Source: UBA2040 sp002384725 (lineage in GTDB: Bacteria; Bacteroidota; Bacteroidia; Flavobacteriales_D; Crocinitomicaceae). From it: a stretch of DNA of 64,000 nt. The stretch covers positions 20,491-84,490 of the forward strand of contig CAWUXE010000004.1 in the NCBI GenBank assembly GCA_963926475.1, read 5' to 3'. The position numbers and the translations under genes were made by a program. Below the pieces are notes generated by a model. It saw only the letters and a list, made by a program, of their open reading frames with translations, did not search any database and was not told the origin of the DNA. The stretch's first letter is position 1; every line of letters starts with the position of its first letter. Positions 52,975-61,011 of the stretch are shown here, one piece after another.

Positions 52975-53208
52975 GTGTGTTTGTTTCGACCTCGAAGATA
53001 CGTTTTCTATCAGAGTAATTTAACTGAACACTCGCACGATTTTACTTGCTCAGTTTTTCAAAAGAAAAGTTAAAAACAGCGTGAATTTAAATGTTGACTT
53101 GTGAAACTTAACGAAAAAATCAATCTAATTTATTGTTTTTCAATAATTTACATTTTTGGCACATCTTTTGAATTTACAGTATCAATACTAACTTAAAATT
53201 TAATTATT

Positions 53209-53928
53209 ATGATCGCAAAAAAGAATTCTGGGTACGACCTGGAAAACAAACGAAGCGCCTTCTTCATGTTGGGGCTTCTCGTAACAGGCTCGCTCACGCT
53301 GGCCGCATTTACTTATTCGGACCCGATGTTGAGAGCTGACGCTGGTAGTGATGTTCCAAGGGAGCAAATCGCAATAAACTTTGAATTGGAGCCAGAAAAG
53401 CCCAAGGATGTTGAAGAAACTTTCGACAAACACAAGGTGGATGATTCACAACAACAATCGACGATTGATACTAAAGCTGCAGTTGGCGAAGTCATTAAAA
53501 TAACTGGAAGTACAAAAGACCCAATCTTAGCAGGTGTTGGGGTTCAAACTGGTGGCTTACTTACAGGACCCAAATTGACCAATGGTGGAAAAGTGAAAAT
53601 AGCGGATCCTGAAAAACTAGAGCTGTTTCCTGACAGTGAAGCAATGTTTGTTGGAGGTGTAAATGAAATGAATAAATACATCCAATCCAATGTAAATTAT
53701 CCGCAGGGTAGCATAAGCCGCGGTGAGCAGGGAAAAGTTTGGGTGTCGTTCATCGTTGAAAAAGATGGAAGCATTACCAACATAGAGTTGGAGAACAACG
53801 TAAGTACGGAGTTAGATCGCGAAGCGAAGCGGGTGGTTCGCACGTTTCCAAATTGGATTCCTGGAGAAATAAAAATGCAAAAGGTCAGAACGCGAGTTCG
53901 ACTCCCGATCAAATTTATTTTAGACTAA
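53209..53928 (+). CDS. tonB: Energy transducer TonB
   Basis: 239 residues. One N-terminal membrane helix (AFFMLGLLVTGSLTLAAFTY, about 17-36) preceded by a short basic cytoplasmic part, a periplasmic linker, and a TonB C-terminal domain (about 145-239: MNKYIQSNVNYPQGSISRGE, GKVWVSFIVEKDGSITNIEL, ELDREAKRVVRTFPNWIPGE). The final region has VRLPIKFILD. Transmits proton-motive force to outer-membrane receptors. Monocistronic with a strong terminator; no exbB/exbD nearby. Confidence 0.9.
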   Translation: MIAKKNSGYDLENKRSAFFMLGLLVTGSLTLAAFTYSDPMLRADAGSDVPREQIAINFELEPEKPKDVEETFDKHKVDDSQQQSTIDTKAAVGEVIKITGSTKDPILAGVGVQTGGLLTGPKLTNGGKVKIADPEKLELFPDSEAMFVGGVNEMNKYIQSNVNYPQGSISRGEQGKVWVSFIVEKDGSITNIELENNVSTELDREAKRVVRTFPNWIPGEIKMQKVRTRVRLPIKFILD

Positions 53929-53946
53929 TATCGATTAAGGCTGAAA

Positions 53947-53984
53947 AAGAAGGTCTCTTTCAAATAAATGAAAGAGACCTTCTT
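53947..53984 (+). terminator. Bidirectional terminator between tonB and fumC
   Basis: Perfect 15-base stem (AAGAAGGTCTCTTTC at 53947-53961 and its complement at 53970-53984). A T-rich tail is on both strands (TTGTGTTTT on plus, TTTTT on minus). A second weaker hairpin followed by T10 lies at 54024-54058. Confidence 0.85.
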
Positions 53985-54158
53985 GTGTTTTGACCTCTCC
54001 CTTTGGATGGAGAAAGAGAAGGAGGATTTCCAAATCTGAGGTGGAATCTTTTTTTTTTGATTATTTTAAAAAGGATTACCAATTCAAAGATGGAATAAAT
54101 AACTTAAGCATACCATCACACCTCCCTCAATCGCTCCTCAAGGAGGTAAGTAAAAAAA
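53985..54158. other. Noncoding stretch between tonB and fumC with REP-like words
   Basis: Contains CCTCTCCCTTTGG and CTCCTCAAGGAGG, G/C-rich palindromic words on an AT-rich background, plus a hairpin followed by T10 (54024-54058). It looks like a degenerate intergenic repeat. An open frame crossing it on the plus strand reads through fumC in antisense and is not believed. Confidence 0.4.
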
Positions 54159-55556
54159 TTAATCTAGTGAACCAATCATTTTCGAAGGATCCACGATTTG
54201 GTCGTATTCTTCTTCAGAAACATGTCCTAATCCAATCGCTGCTTCACGAAGTGTTGTTCCGTTTTTATGCGCGTATTTCGCAATTTCGGCTGCTTTATAG
54301 TATCCGATTTTTGTATTAAGAGCCGTCACCAACATCAAGGAGTTGTTCAAGTGTTTGTCTATAACCTCTCTATTTGCCTCAATTCCAGCAACACATTTGT
54401 CTGTGAAAGAAACACAAGCGTCTCCAATCAAACGTGCAGACTGCAGTACGTTATAGGCGATAACCGGTTTGAAAACATTCAATTCGAAATGTCCATTCGA
54501 ACCAGCAATTGAAACCGCTACATCGTTCCCCATAACTTGAGCACAAACCATAGTCAAGGCTTCGGGCTGCGTTGGATTTACTTTTCCAGGCATGATGGAT
54601 GAACCTGGTTCGTTATCAGGAATGACGATTTCGCCAATTCCACAGCGAGGACCAGAAGACAGAATACGAATGTCATTTCCAATTTTCATTAAAGAAACTG
54701 CAGCTCTTTTCAATGCTCCTGACAATTCAACCATAGCGTCGTGTGCCGCTAAAGCTTCAAATTTATTCGGTGCAGTAATAAATGGCAGACCTGTAAATTC
54801 GGCAATTTTTTTAGCCACAAGGACATCATATCCTTTTGGTGTATTCAACCCAGTTCCAACAGCTGTTCCACCCAAAGCCAATTCAGCCAATGGCACCAAG
54901 GCATTGTTGATACAACGCATAGAATGATCCAATTGCGCTAAGTATCCGCTAAATTCTTGCCCTAGTGTTAATGGAGTCGCATCCATCATGTGCGTGCGCC
55001 CTGTTTTCACGATATCTTTAAAAGCAGCCACTTTAATTTGAAGCGCATCACGTAATTTTTTTATTCCAGGAAGCGTCGTTTGAACTGTCATTTTATATGC
55101 AGCAATGTGCATCGCGGTTGGATATGTATCGTTTGATGACTGAGATTTATTCACGTCATCATTCGGGTTCAATACTTTTTCGGTATCGTTCAAGTTACCA
55201 CCATTCAAAACATGCGCTCTATTGGCCACCACTTCATTGCAATTCATATTGGATTGAGTTCCAGAACCAGTTTGCCAAATCACCAAAGGAAATTCAGTAT
55301 CATGTTGACCCGTCAAAATCTCATCGCACACTTTAGAAATCAAATCTCTTTTCTCCGCTGGCAACACACCTAAATCGCAGTTGGCATGAGCTGCGGCCTT
55401 TTTCAGGTAAGCAAAAGCATGCACAATTTCAATCGGCATCGAACCTTCAGGACCAATTTTGAAGTTATTTCTTGAACGTTCTGTTTGGGCACCCCAGTAA
55501 CGGTTTGCAGGCACTTGTACCTCGCCCATCGTATCTTTTTCAATTCTAAATTCCAT
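54159..55556 (-). CDS. fumC: Fumarate hydratase class II
   Basis: Iron-independent fumarase of the TCA cycle, 465 residues. The GSSIMPGKVNPTQPEALTMV signature (about 317-336), TGSGTQSNMNCNEVVANRAH (about 96-115) and AYNVLQSARLIGDACVSFTD support it. Homotetramer in known cases. It reads towards tonB and shares the bidirectional terminator at 53947-53984. Confidence 0.96.
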   Translation of the reverse strand: MEFRIEKDTMGEVQVPANRYWGAQTERSRNNFKIGPEGSMPIEIVHAFAYLKKAAAHANCDLGVLPAEKRDLISKVCDEILTGQHDTEFPLVIWQTGSGTQSNMNCNEVVANRAHVLNGGNLNDTEKVLNPNDDVNKSQSSNDTYPTAMHIAAYKMTVQTTLPGIKKLRDALQIKVAAFKDIVKTGRTHMMDATPLTLGQEFSGYLAQLDHSMRCINNALVPLAELALGGTAVGTGLNTPKGYDVLVAKKIAEFTGLPFITAPNKFEALAAHDAMVELSGALKRAAVSLMKIGNDIRILSSGPRCGIGEIVIPDNEPGSSIMPGKVNPTQPEALTMVCAQVMGNDVAVSIAGSNGHFELNVFKPVIAYNVLQSARLIGDACVSFTDKCVAGIEANREVIDKHLNNSLMLVTALNTKIGYYKAAEIAKYAHKNGTTLREAAIGLGHVSEEEYDQIVDPSKMIGSLD

Positions 55557-55625
55557 TTTGTATTTTGAATGAGATTAATTTATTAATTTTACAATGTTAA
55601 TTGTTTTACAAAAATAATACAACTC

Positions 55626-55796
55626 ATGAGTTTTTTAGGATTAGCAGCGTTTCTTTTGTTCGGCGGAATGGCATTTTGGATGCTTGTTTTTTTAATGGGC
55701 TTCGTTCTTCCCTATTGGATTACTCTTGGTGTGTTTCAACAATTGAAACCAAAAAGAATTTTTGAAGATGACGAAGAAGAAGCAAAAGAGGCCTAG
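55626..55796 (+). CDS. Small membrane protein with acidic tail
   Basis: 56 residues, translated by hand: MSFLGLAAFLLFGGMAFWML then VFLMGFVLPYWITLG, two adjoining hydrophobic segments. An acidic tail KRIFEDDEEEAKEA follows. It has an ATG, a TAG stop and its own strong terminator 27 bases downstream, which supports it as a real gene despite its size. Function unknown; the acidic tail could interact with a partner at the inner membrane. Confidence 0.65.
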   Translation: MSFLGLAAFLLFGGMAFWMLVFLMGFVLPYWITLGVFQQLKPKRIFEDDEEEAKEA

Positions 55797-55823
55797 ATTC
55801 TTCTTTTAACGAAATATATTTCG

Positions 55824-55853
55824 GCCTTCCGCTCTGCGGAAGGCTTTTTTTTT
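55824..55853 (+). terminator. Terminator after the 56-residue membrane protein gene
   Basis: Perfect 9-base stem GCCTTCCGC/GCGGAAGGC with a 3-base loop and nine T residues after it. Confidence 0.92.
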
Positions 55854-55889
55854 GACTAATGCAAAGACAGAATTAGTATTGTTAACGAA

Positions 55890-56366
55890 ATGAAAACAGA
55901 ACTTCCACTAATCACCTTAATTGTTGTTTTTTTGCTCGCCTGTAAAAAGAGACCACCCCTGCTGAATGTATAACCTCAAATACAAATATTTCACCAACCT
56001 GTGAAGTCGAACTCGACACATTCTATACTTTTGATTCTTTGACTTATCAAGCCGATTCACATAATACTAACGCTGGGTTTATTCTATATTTTTCGCTAAA
56101 CAATAATCCCAATAATTACGCAATGTCAATTGCATTTAATGAGTTTCGAACTTCTAGGAAATATAATTTTACAGCCTCACTGAAAGGTTAAGGTAATTAC
56201 GCTTGCCGATTTTGACCCAAGGATCACCTTTGACGAAACAGAGGAAGTATATGTTTCAGTGAGCACGAATGTCATTACTATTTCGTATTGTAAAATGTCG
56301 ATTACATCCCCTTCTCTCGGAGGCGTCTTAATCTACCAAAACAGATTTTTTGAATTTAACTTTTAG
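55890..56366 (+). pseudogene. Lipoprotein gene with two compensating frameshifts
   Basis: MKTELPLITLIVVFLLACKK (lipoprotein signal, cysteine at 18) runs into a stop. The adjacent frame continues as KETTPAECITSNTNISPTCE to about TASLKG. After a second shift the original frame resumes as VKVITLADFDPRITFDETEE to RFFEFNF and a TAG at 56364. The total length (477) is a whole number of codons, so a one-base loss in the first A-run and a one-base gain near 56190 would restore a 158-residue lipoprotein. Beta-rich, unknown function. Its end abuts the convergent pyrF. Confidence 0.75.
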
Positions 56367-56367
56367 A

Positions 56368-57186
56368 CTACAGGCCCTTTTCTTCGATCAGTCTTGCCAT
56401 TTCATCTTGAAGTTTCATCGCTTCTTCTTTTGCTTTTTCAGCAAAATCATTTCCGTTTGAAGCGTACAAAATCCCTCTGGATGAATTTACCAACAATCCA
56501 CAATCATCGTTCCAACCATATTTCACAACATCTTCAAGTGATCCACCTTGCGCACCAACTCCTGGAACCAAGAAAAAATGATTGGGAACCAATGCTCTCA
56601 CTTCGCCTATTCCTTCAGCTCTTGTTGCACCAACGACATACATCAAGTTTTCGGGTGTTCCCCATTGGACCGATTTTTTCAATACTTTTTTGAAAAGTTG
56701 CTCACCGTTTTTGTCTTCCGTCATTTGGAAATCTAAGGCGCCCTTATTGGAAGTCAAGGCCAAAAGTATGACCCATTTATTTTCGTAGGTAAGGAACGGG
56801 GAAACACTGTCTTCGCCCATGTAGGGGGCAACGGTTACCGAATCACAATTCAACGTTTCAAAAAATGTTTTGGCGTAATAAAGTGAAGTGTTTCCGATAT
56901 CTCCTCTTTTCGCGTCAGCTATTGTGAAGATGTCTTTAGGAATATAATCGATGGTTTTTTGAAGTGACTTCCACCCTTTTACACCGTGACATTCATAAAA
57001 AGCTGTATTTGGTTTATAGGCAACGCAATAGTCCTTTGTTGCATCAATAATCGCCTTATTGAATTCAAAAATGGGATCTTCCATTTCCAAAAAATGAGCA
57101 GGGATTTTCGTCAAATCAGTATCTAATCCTACGCACAGAAATGATTTTTTTCTTTTGATTTGGGCTACCAGTTCTGCTTTTGTCAT
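56368..57186 (-). CDS. pyrF: Orotidine 5'-phosphate decarboxylase
   Basis: Final step of UMP synthesis. It has 272 residues of the type seen in actinobacteria and Bacteroidota: SFLCVGLDTDLTKIP (about 15-29), then the active-site block TIADAKRGDIGNTSLYYAKT (about 93-112) with Asp and Lys, and VPGVGAQGGSLEDVVKYG (about 209-226). No frame problem. Overlaps the ppx gene by 4 bases (ATGA). Confidence 0.94.
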   Translation of the reverse strand: MTKAELVAQIKRKKSFLCVGLDTDLTKIPAHFLEMEDPIFEFNKAIIDATKDYCVAYKPNTAFYECHGVKGWKSLQKTIDYIPKDIFTIADAKRGDIGNTSLYYAKTFFETLNCDSVTVAPYMGEDSVSPFLTYENKWVILLALTSNKGALDFQMTEDKNGEQLFKKVLKKSVQWGTPENLMYVVGATRAEGIGEVRALVPNHFFLVPGVGAQGGSLEDVVKYGWNDDCGLLVNSSRGILYASNGNDFAEKAKEEAMKLQDEMARLIEEKGL

Positions 57187-58064
57187 GAGTTCTTATTTTT
57201 TTGATCCAATTGATAGATGATTCCATCGGAAAGTCCAATTTTCGGAACCAATATGGTGCGACATTTCAAAGCGCGCATAATGTGAGAAAATATTTCCATC
57301 GCTGGCACAAGTACGTCGGCTCTATCTGGTTTTAGTTGGAATCGATCGACACGTTGAGCGATAGTCAAAGGTGATAATCCATCGCGTAAATCCTCCAATT
57401 TTTTCAATGAAATTGGATCAGCTTGCATAGCCCCGACTAACTTTTGTGCCTTGTTTATATTTCCTCCTGTCCCGTAAACGATGTGATGTTTCGAAAGCTC
57501 AATATTCGTTTTCAACCATTCGGTCATATCAGCCCAAACATTTGGATTCACTTTCTCTTTAATGATACGCAAAGTTCCAACTTCAAAAGACTTTGACGCG
57601 ATTCTTTCGCCGTTCTCGAAAACGCTGATTTCGGTACTTCCTCCTCCAACATCGATAACCACAAAAGGTACTTCAATATCCAAATCAAACAAAGCAAAGG
57701 TTCCTAGGATAAGCTCAGCTTCTTCGTCACCAGAAATAGTTTCGATGGAAACGCCCGTTTCAACTTCAATCAAATCACGAACCAGCAAACCGTTTGTTGC
57801 TTCCCTCATGGCTGAAGTAGCGCATGCTCTTAGTTCAACGACCTCAAAGATTTCAGATATTAGCCGAAAAGCTTGAATAGTTTTGACGAATTCTGTTTTC
57901 TTTTTCTCAGAAATTTCGCCTGTACTAAAAACCTCTTCGCCCAGTCGTAAAGGGATCCGTGTATAGGAAACTTTTTTTATAAATGAATGACCATCTTCTT
58001 CCACGACTTCTCCTACGAGCAATCGTGCAGCGTTTGTACCAATATCTATTGCGCCGTATCTCAA
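57183..58064 (-). CDS. ppx: Ppx/GppA-family phosphatase
   Basis: 293 residues of the actin-like Ppx/GppA family, exopolyphosphatase or guanosine pentaphosphatase. N-terminal phosphate-1 motif YGAIDIGTNAARLLVGEV (about 3-20). ACATSAMREATNG (about 81-93), phosphate-2 VVIDVGGGSTEISVFENG (about 134-151), and GTGGNINKAQKLVG (about 199-212). It is a short form without the C-terminal HD domain. 5-base gap from the DcrB-like gene and overlap with pyrF. Confidence 0.9.
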   Translation of the reverse strand: MRYGAIDIGTNAARLLVGEVVEEDGHSFIKKVSYTRIPLRLGEEVFSTGEISEKKKTEFVKTIQAFRLISEIFEVVELRACATSAMREATNGLLVRDLIEVETGVSIETISGDEEAELILGTFALFDLDIEVPFVVIDVGGGSTEISVFENGERIASKSFEVGTLRIIKEKVNPNVWADMTEWLKTNIELSKHHIVYGTGGNINKAQKLVGAMQADPISLKKLEDLRDGLSPLTIAQRVDRFQLKPDRADVLVPAMEIFSHIMRALKCRTILVPKIGLSDGIIYQLDQKNKNS

Positions 58065-58069
58065 AATTC

Positions 58070-58600
58070 TTAGAGTTCTTTCTTATTAAATACAAAGCTA
58101 TTCAAAATTTTCTGTCCCGTTTTTCGGTACTTATCATATTCTGATTCTTCGCAAGTAAAAGTTAAAATAAATGCTTCTTGTTGAACTACCCAACAATATT
58201 GCTCAAACTTCATATTACGTTTGTTCATGGTGCTCGTGCATATCAATCTTTGAAATTCGCGACCTCCACGTCGAACTCTTTTATTGACCAATAATTTCCC
58301 ATTGGGCAGCATCGTTTTTATTTGTTGAATAGTGATTTCGACGAATTTTTTCAAACTCAAATCGAGTTCAGAAACATCTTGAATGATAAGATTTATATTC
58401 TCTTGGAAGGTGTCTGTGGTTGAATCTAAACCACTGGTAAAAATGAATTTGGTTCCAAGTTTTACAGATTTATCAATGCTCCAAGAACGAGGATGATGAA
58501 TTGTATCATTATAGTCTTTGTATTTTTTCCAAAAGAAGGTGAAAGAGGTGTTGAATACCAAAATACCAGTCAATAAAAGAATAAAAAGCAGTCTAAACAT
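58070..58600 (-). CDS. Membrane-anchored PsbP/DcrB-like protein
   Basis: 176 residues with an N-terminal hydrophobic anchor or signal (MFRLLFILLLTGILVFNTSF). A domain follows, with HPRSWSIDKSVKLGTKFIFT near 35-55, ISELDLSL-type VSELDLSLKKFVEITIQQIK near 76-95 and QEAFILTFTCEESEYDKYRK late. This order is typical of PsbP/DcrB-fold bacterial proteins. Function unknown. Between der (35-base gap) and ppx (5-base gap) in an operon. Confidence 0.65.
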   Translation of the reverse strand: MFRLLFILLLTGILVFNTSFTFFWKKYKDYNDTIHHPRSWSIDKSVKLGTKFIFTSGLDSTTDTFQENINLIIQDVSELDLSLKKFVEITIQQIKTMLPNGKLLVNKRVRRGGREFQRLICTSTMNKRNMKFEQYCWVVQQEAFILTFTCEESEYDKYRKTGQKILNSFVFNKKEL

Positions 58601-58635
58601 TGGGGTTAATTTATAACCGAAAGGTACTAAAATCC

Positions 58636-59946
58636 TTACTTCTTTCTAAAGAAAATCTTGATGGGAACACCATTAAAATTGAATTTCTCTCGCATTCTAT
58701 TTTCGATAAAACGTTTGTAACTATCTGGAACATACTGTGGTAAATTACAGAAGAAAGCAAATGCCGGGGCGTGTGTTGGGAGCTGCGTCACGAATTTAAT
58801 CTTGATGTATTTCCCTTTCAAAGCGGGCGGTGGATGATGATCGATAATGTCCAACATCACATCATTTAATACCGAAGTAGGAATTTTCTTGATTCTATTT
58901 TTAAAGACCTCCATTGTTGCTTCCAAAGCTTTATGAATTCTTTGTTTTGTGATTGTCGAAGTGAATATAATTGGAACATCGTTGAAAGGTGCGAGTTGTT
59001 CAATCAGATTCTCCTCGTATTCCTTCATGGTTTTATGATCTTTCTCGACTAAATCCCATTTGTTGACCAAAACGACAACTCCTTTCGAGTTTTTTTCAAT
59101 CATATAGAAAATCTGCAAATCTTGTTTTTGCAAACCTTCTTCAGCGTCTAGCATGAAGATACACACATCTGAATTTTCAATGGCGTTGACCGAACGAAGA
59201 ACAGAATAGTACTCGATATCTTCGTGCACTTTCGCTTTTTTACGAATTCCGGCTGTATCAATCAAAAGAAAATCAAAGCCAAAAGCATTGTATCTTGTAT
59301 TGACTGCATCTCTCGTTGTTCCTGAAATGGCAGTTACGATGTTAGAATCTTTTCCGGTCAAAGCGTTTACCAAAGAAGATTTTCCAACGTTTGGTTTACC
59401 GACAACAGCAATTTTAGGAAGGCCGTCATTTTCAAGACTGGACTCATCTGCAATGTCGAATTCGAGAACCATATCGTCCAACAACTCACCCGTTCCGCTG
59501 CCGTTTGTAGCCGACATATCGTATACATCACCAAGACCGAATTGATAGAATTCTGAAGACAATCCGAATCGTTCGGTATTATCCACCTTATTGGCAACGA
59601 TAAAAACTTTCTTTTTGGTTTTACGCAACATTTGAGCAACGACTTCATCCAAATCAACTATACCCGCCATAACGTCAACGACAAAAATGATCACATTGGC
59701 TTCATCGATAGCGATTTCGACTTGCTTACGAATTTCGCCTTCAAAAATATCATCTGATCCGCTCACGTATCCACCGGTATCGATAACAGAAAACTGCACG
59801 CCATTCCATTCACCACGACCGTATAAACGATCACGCGTCACTCCACTCACCTCTTTGACGATGGCTTTTCTTGACTCCGTCAATCGGTTGAATAAGGTCG
59901 ATTTTCCGACGTTTGGTCTTCCGACTATTGCTACTACGTTTCCCAT
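58636..59946 (-). CDS. der: Ribosome biogenesis GTPase Der
   Basis: Double-GTPase Der/EngA (436 residues) needed for 50S assembly. First G domain GRPNVGKSTLFNRL (about 8-21), second GKPNVGKSSLVNAL (about 180-193), each with DTxG motifs (IDTGGYVSG, IDTAGIRKK) and NKxD (ANKVDN, VNKWDL). A C-terminal KH-like domain runs from about 350. About 100 bases after era; in the same strand block. Confidence 0.95.
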   Translation of the reverse strand: MGNVVAIVGRPNVGKSTLFNRLTESRKAIVKEVSGVTRDRLYGRGEWNGVQFSVIDTGGYVSGSDDIFEGEIRKQVEIAIDEANVIIFVVDVMAGIVDLDEVVAQMLRKTKKKVFIVANKVDNTERFGLSSEFYQFGLGDVYDMSATNGSGTGELLDDMVLEFDIADESSLENDGLPKIAVVGKPNVGKSSLVNALTGKDSNIVTAISGTTRDAVNTRYNAFGFDFLLIDTAGIRKKAKVHEDIEYYSVLRSVNAIENSDVCIFMLDAEEGLQKQDLQIFYMIEKNSKGVVVLVNKWDLVEKDHKTMKEYEENLIEQLAPFNDVPIIFTSTITKQRIHKALEATMEVFKNRIKKIPTSVLNDVMLDIIDHHPPPALKGKYIKIKFVTQLPTHAPAFAFFCNLPQYVPDSYKRFIENRMREKFNFNGVPIKIFFRKK

Positions 59947-59969
59947 TCTAATAAAGTAATTGACTGAAA

Positions 59970-60042
59970 AGTGTAAAAGTGCAGAGTCTGATGTTTATTA
60001 TCTCATTCTACATTCAAAAAATTTACACTTTACACTTTACAC
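59970..60042. repeat. Inverted and tandem repeat between der and era
   Basis: AAAGTGTAAA (59970-59979) is complementary to TTTACACTTT (60022-60031). The right arm continues as three tandem copies of TTTACAC (60022-60042). No T-run terminator. Role unknown. Confidence 0.5.
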
Positions 60043-60049
60043 TAACGTT

Positions 60050-60925
60050 TTAATATCCGTATTTCTTTAATTTCTGTTCCGATGCTCTCCAGTCCTTGTC
60101 CACTTTCACATACGTATCCAAGAACACTTTTTGATCGATGAACTTTTCAATTTCTAATCGGGCTTCTCGGCCTATTCTTTTGAGCATTTCACCTCCTTTT
60201 CCGATGATGATGCCTCGTTGTGTATCTCTTTCTACGATGATCAGTGCTCTGATTTTCGTTATGTTTTCCTCTTCGATATATTCTTCAATTTCGACTTGAG
60301 TTGCATATGGTACCTCTTTTCTGGTGTGAATGAACACTTTTTCACGAATGATTTCAGAAACGAAGAAACGCATCGGACGATCCGAAATGGCATCTTTATC
60401 GTAATAAGCAGGGCTTTCAGGGAGCAATTCGACAATTCTATCCAAAACACCTTGAATAGCGAAACCGTGAAGAGCCGAAATAGGCATAATCTCAGCATTG
60501 GGTAATTTCTCTTGCCAATACGTTAATCTCTCGCCTAATTTTTCTTGATCACTTTTGTCCATTTTATTCACGAGTAACAAAATGGGCACTTTCATTTTGG
60601 AAATTTTCTCCAAAGTTTCTGCGTGATTCATTTCGTCCTCATAAATATCCGTGATGAAAAGCAATACATCAGCATCCTGCAATGAGGTGTTGACGTACGT
60701 CATCATTTGATCGTGCAATTTATAGGCAGAATTGACTACTCCTGGCGTATCTGAAAAAACGATTTGGTATTCCTCTTCATTCATGATTCCCAGAATACGA
60801 TGCCGCGTCGTTTGTGCCTTCGAAGTGACGATAGACAATTTCTCGCCCATCAATCGATTCATTAAGGTCGATTTACCTACGTTCGGACTTCCAACTATGC
60901 TTACGAAACCTGCCTTGTGTGCCAT
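60050..60925 (-). CDS. era: GTPase Era
   Basis: 16S rRNA-binding GTPase for 30S maturation, 291 residues from the ATG at 60925 (MAHKAGFVSIVGSPNVGKST). An ATG at 60955 would start before the promoter box at 60943-60950, so I reject it. G1 VGSPNVGKSTLMNRL, switch SIVTSKAQTTRHRILGI (about 40-56), G3 SDTPGV, G4 VNKMDKSD, then the KH domain with GIIIGKGGEMLKRIGREARL (about 240-259). Confidence 0.95.
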   Translation of the reverse strand: MAHKAGFVSIVGSPNVGKSTLMNRLMGEKLSIVTSKAQTTRHRILGIMNEEEYQIVFSDTPGVVNSAYKLHDQMMTYVNTSLQDADVLLFITDIYEDEMNHAETLEKISKMKVPILLLVNKMDKSDQEKLGERLTYWQEKLPNAEIMPISALHGFAIQGVLDRIVELLPESPAYYDKDAISDRPMRFFVSEIIREKVFIHTRKEVPYATQVEIEEYIEEENITKIRALIIVERDTQRGIIIGKGGEMLKRIGREARLEIEKFIDQKVFLDTYVKVDKDWRASEQKLKKYGY

Positions 60926-60942
60926 TTTTTCTTTTGAGGGTG

Positions 60943-60950
60943 CAAAGATA
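60943..60950 (-). promoter_or_regulatory. -7 box of the era operon promoter
   Basis: TATCTTTG on the minus strand is an exact match to TAnnTTTG. The transcript would start near 60939, leaving a leader of about 14 bases to the era ATG at 60925. The upstream TTG element is weak. Confidence 0.5.
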
Positions 60951-60995
60951 GACAATTACGAATGAAAGAGTTAGGAAAATCAACTATTGATTCGT

Positions 60996-61003
60996 TAATT
61001 TTG
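60996..61003 (+). promoter_or_regulatory. -7 box of the RluA-family gene promoter
   Basis: TAATTTTG ends 8 bases before the ATG at 61012, so the leader would be about 5 bases or less. No strong TTG element at the ideal distance. Confidence 0.4.
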
Positions 61004-61011
61004 CAAGCTCA

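Noticed and set aside
53157..53172. Calling the tonB upstream site a confirmed sigma-54 promoter
   Set aside because: The invariant GC of the -12 element is GA here and no rpoN gene is in the window, so only listed as a low-interest finding.
53990..54319. Open frame of 109 codons on the plus strand after tonB (contains PSHLPQSLLKEV)
   Set aside because: It crosses the intergenic repeat-like words and then runs antisense into fumC; composition follows G/C-rich repeats and no protein family fits.
60926..60955. ATG start of era at 60955
   Set aside because: The promoter box TATCTTTG at 60943-60950 lies downstream of it.
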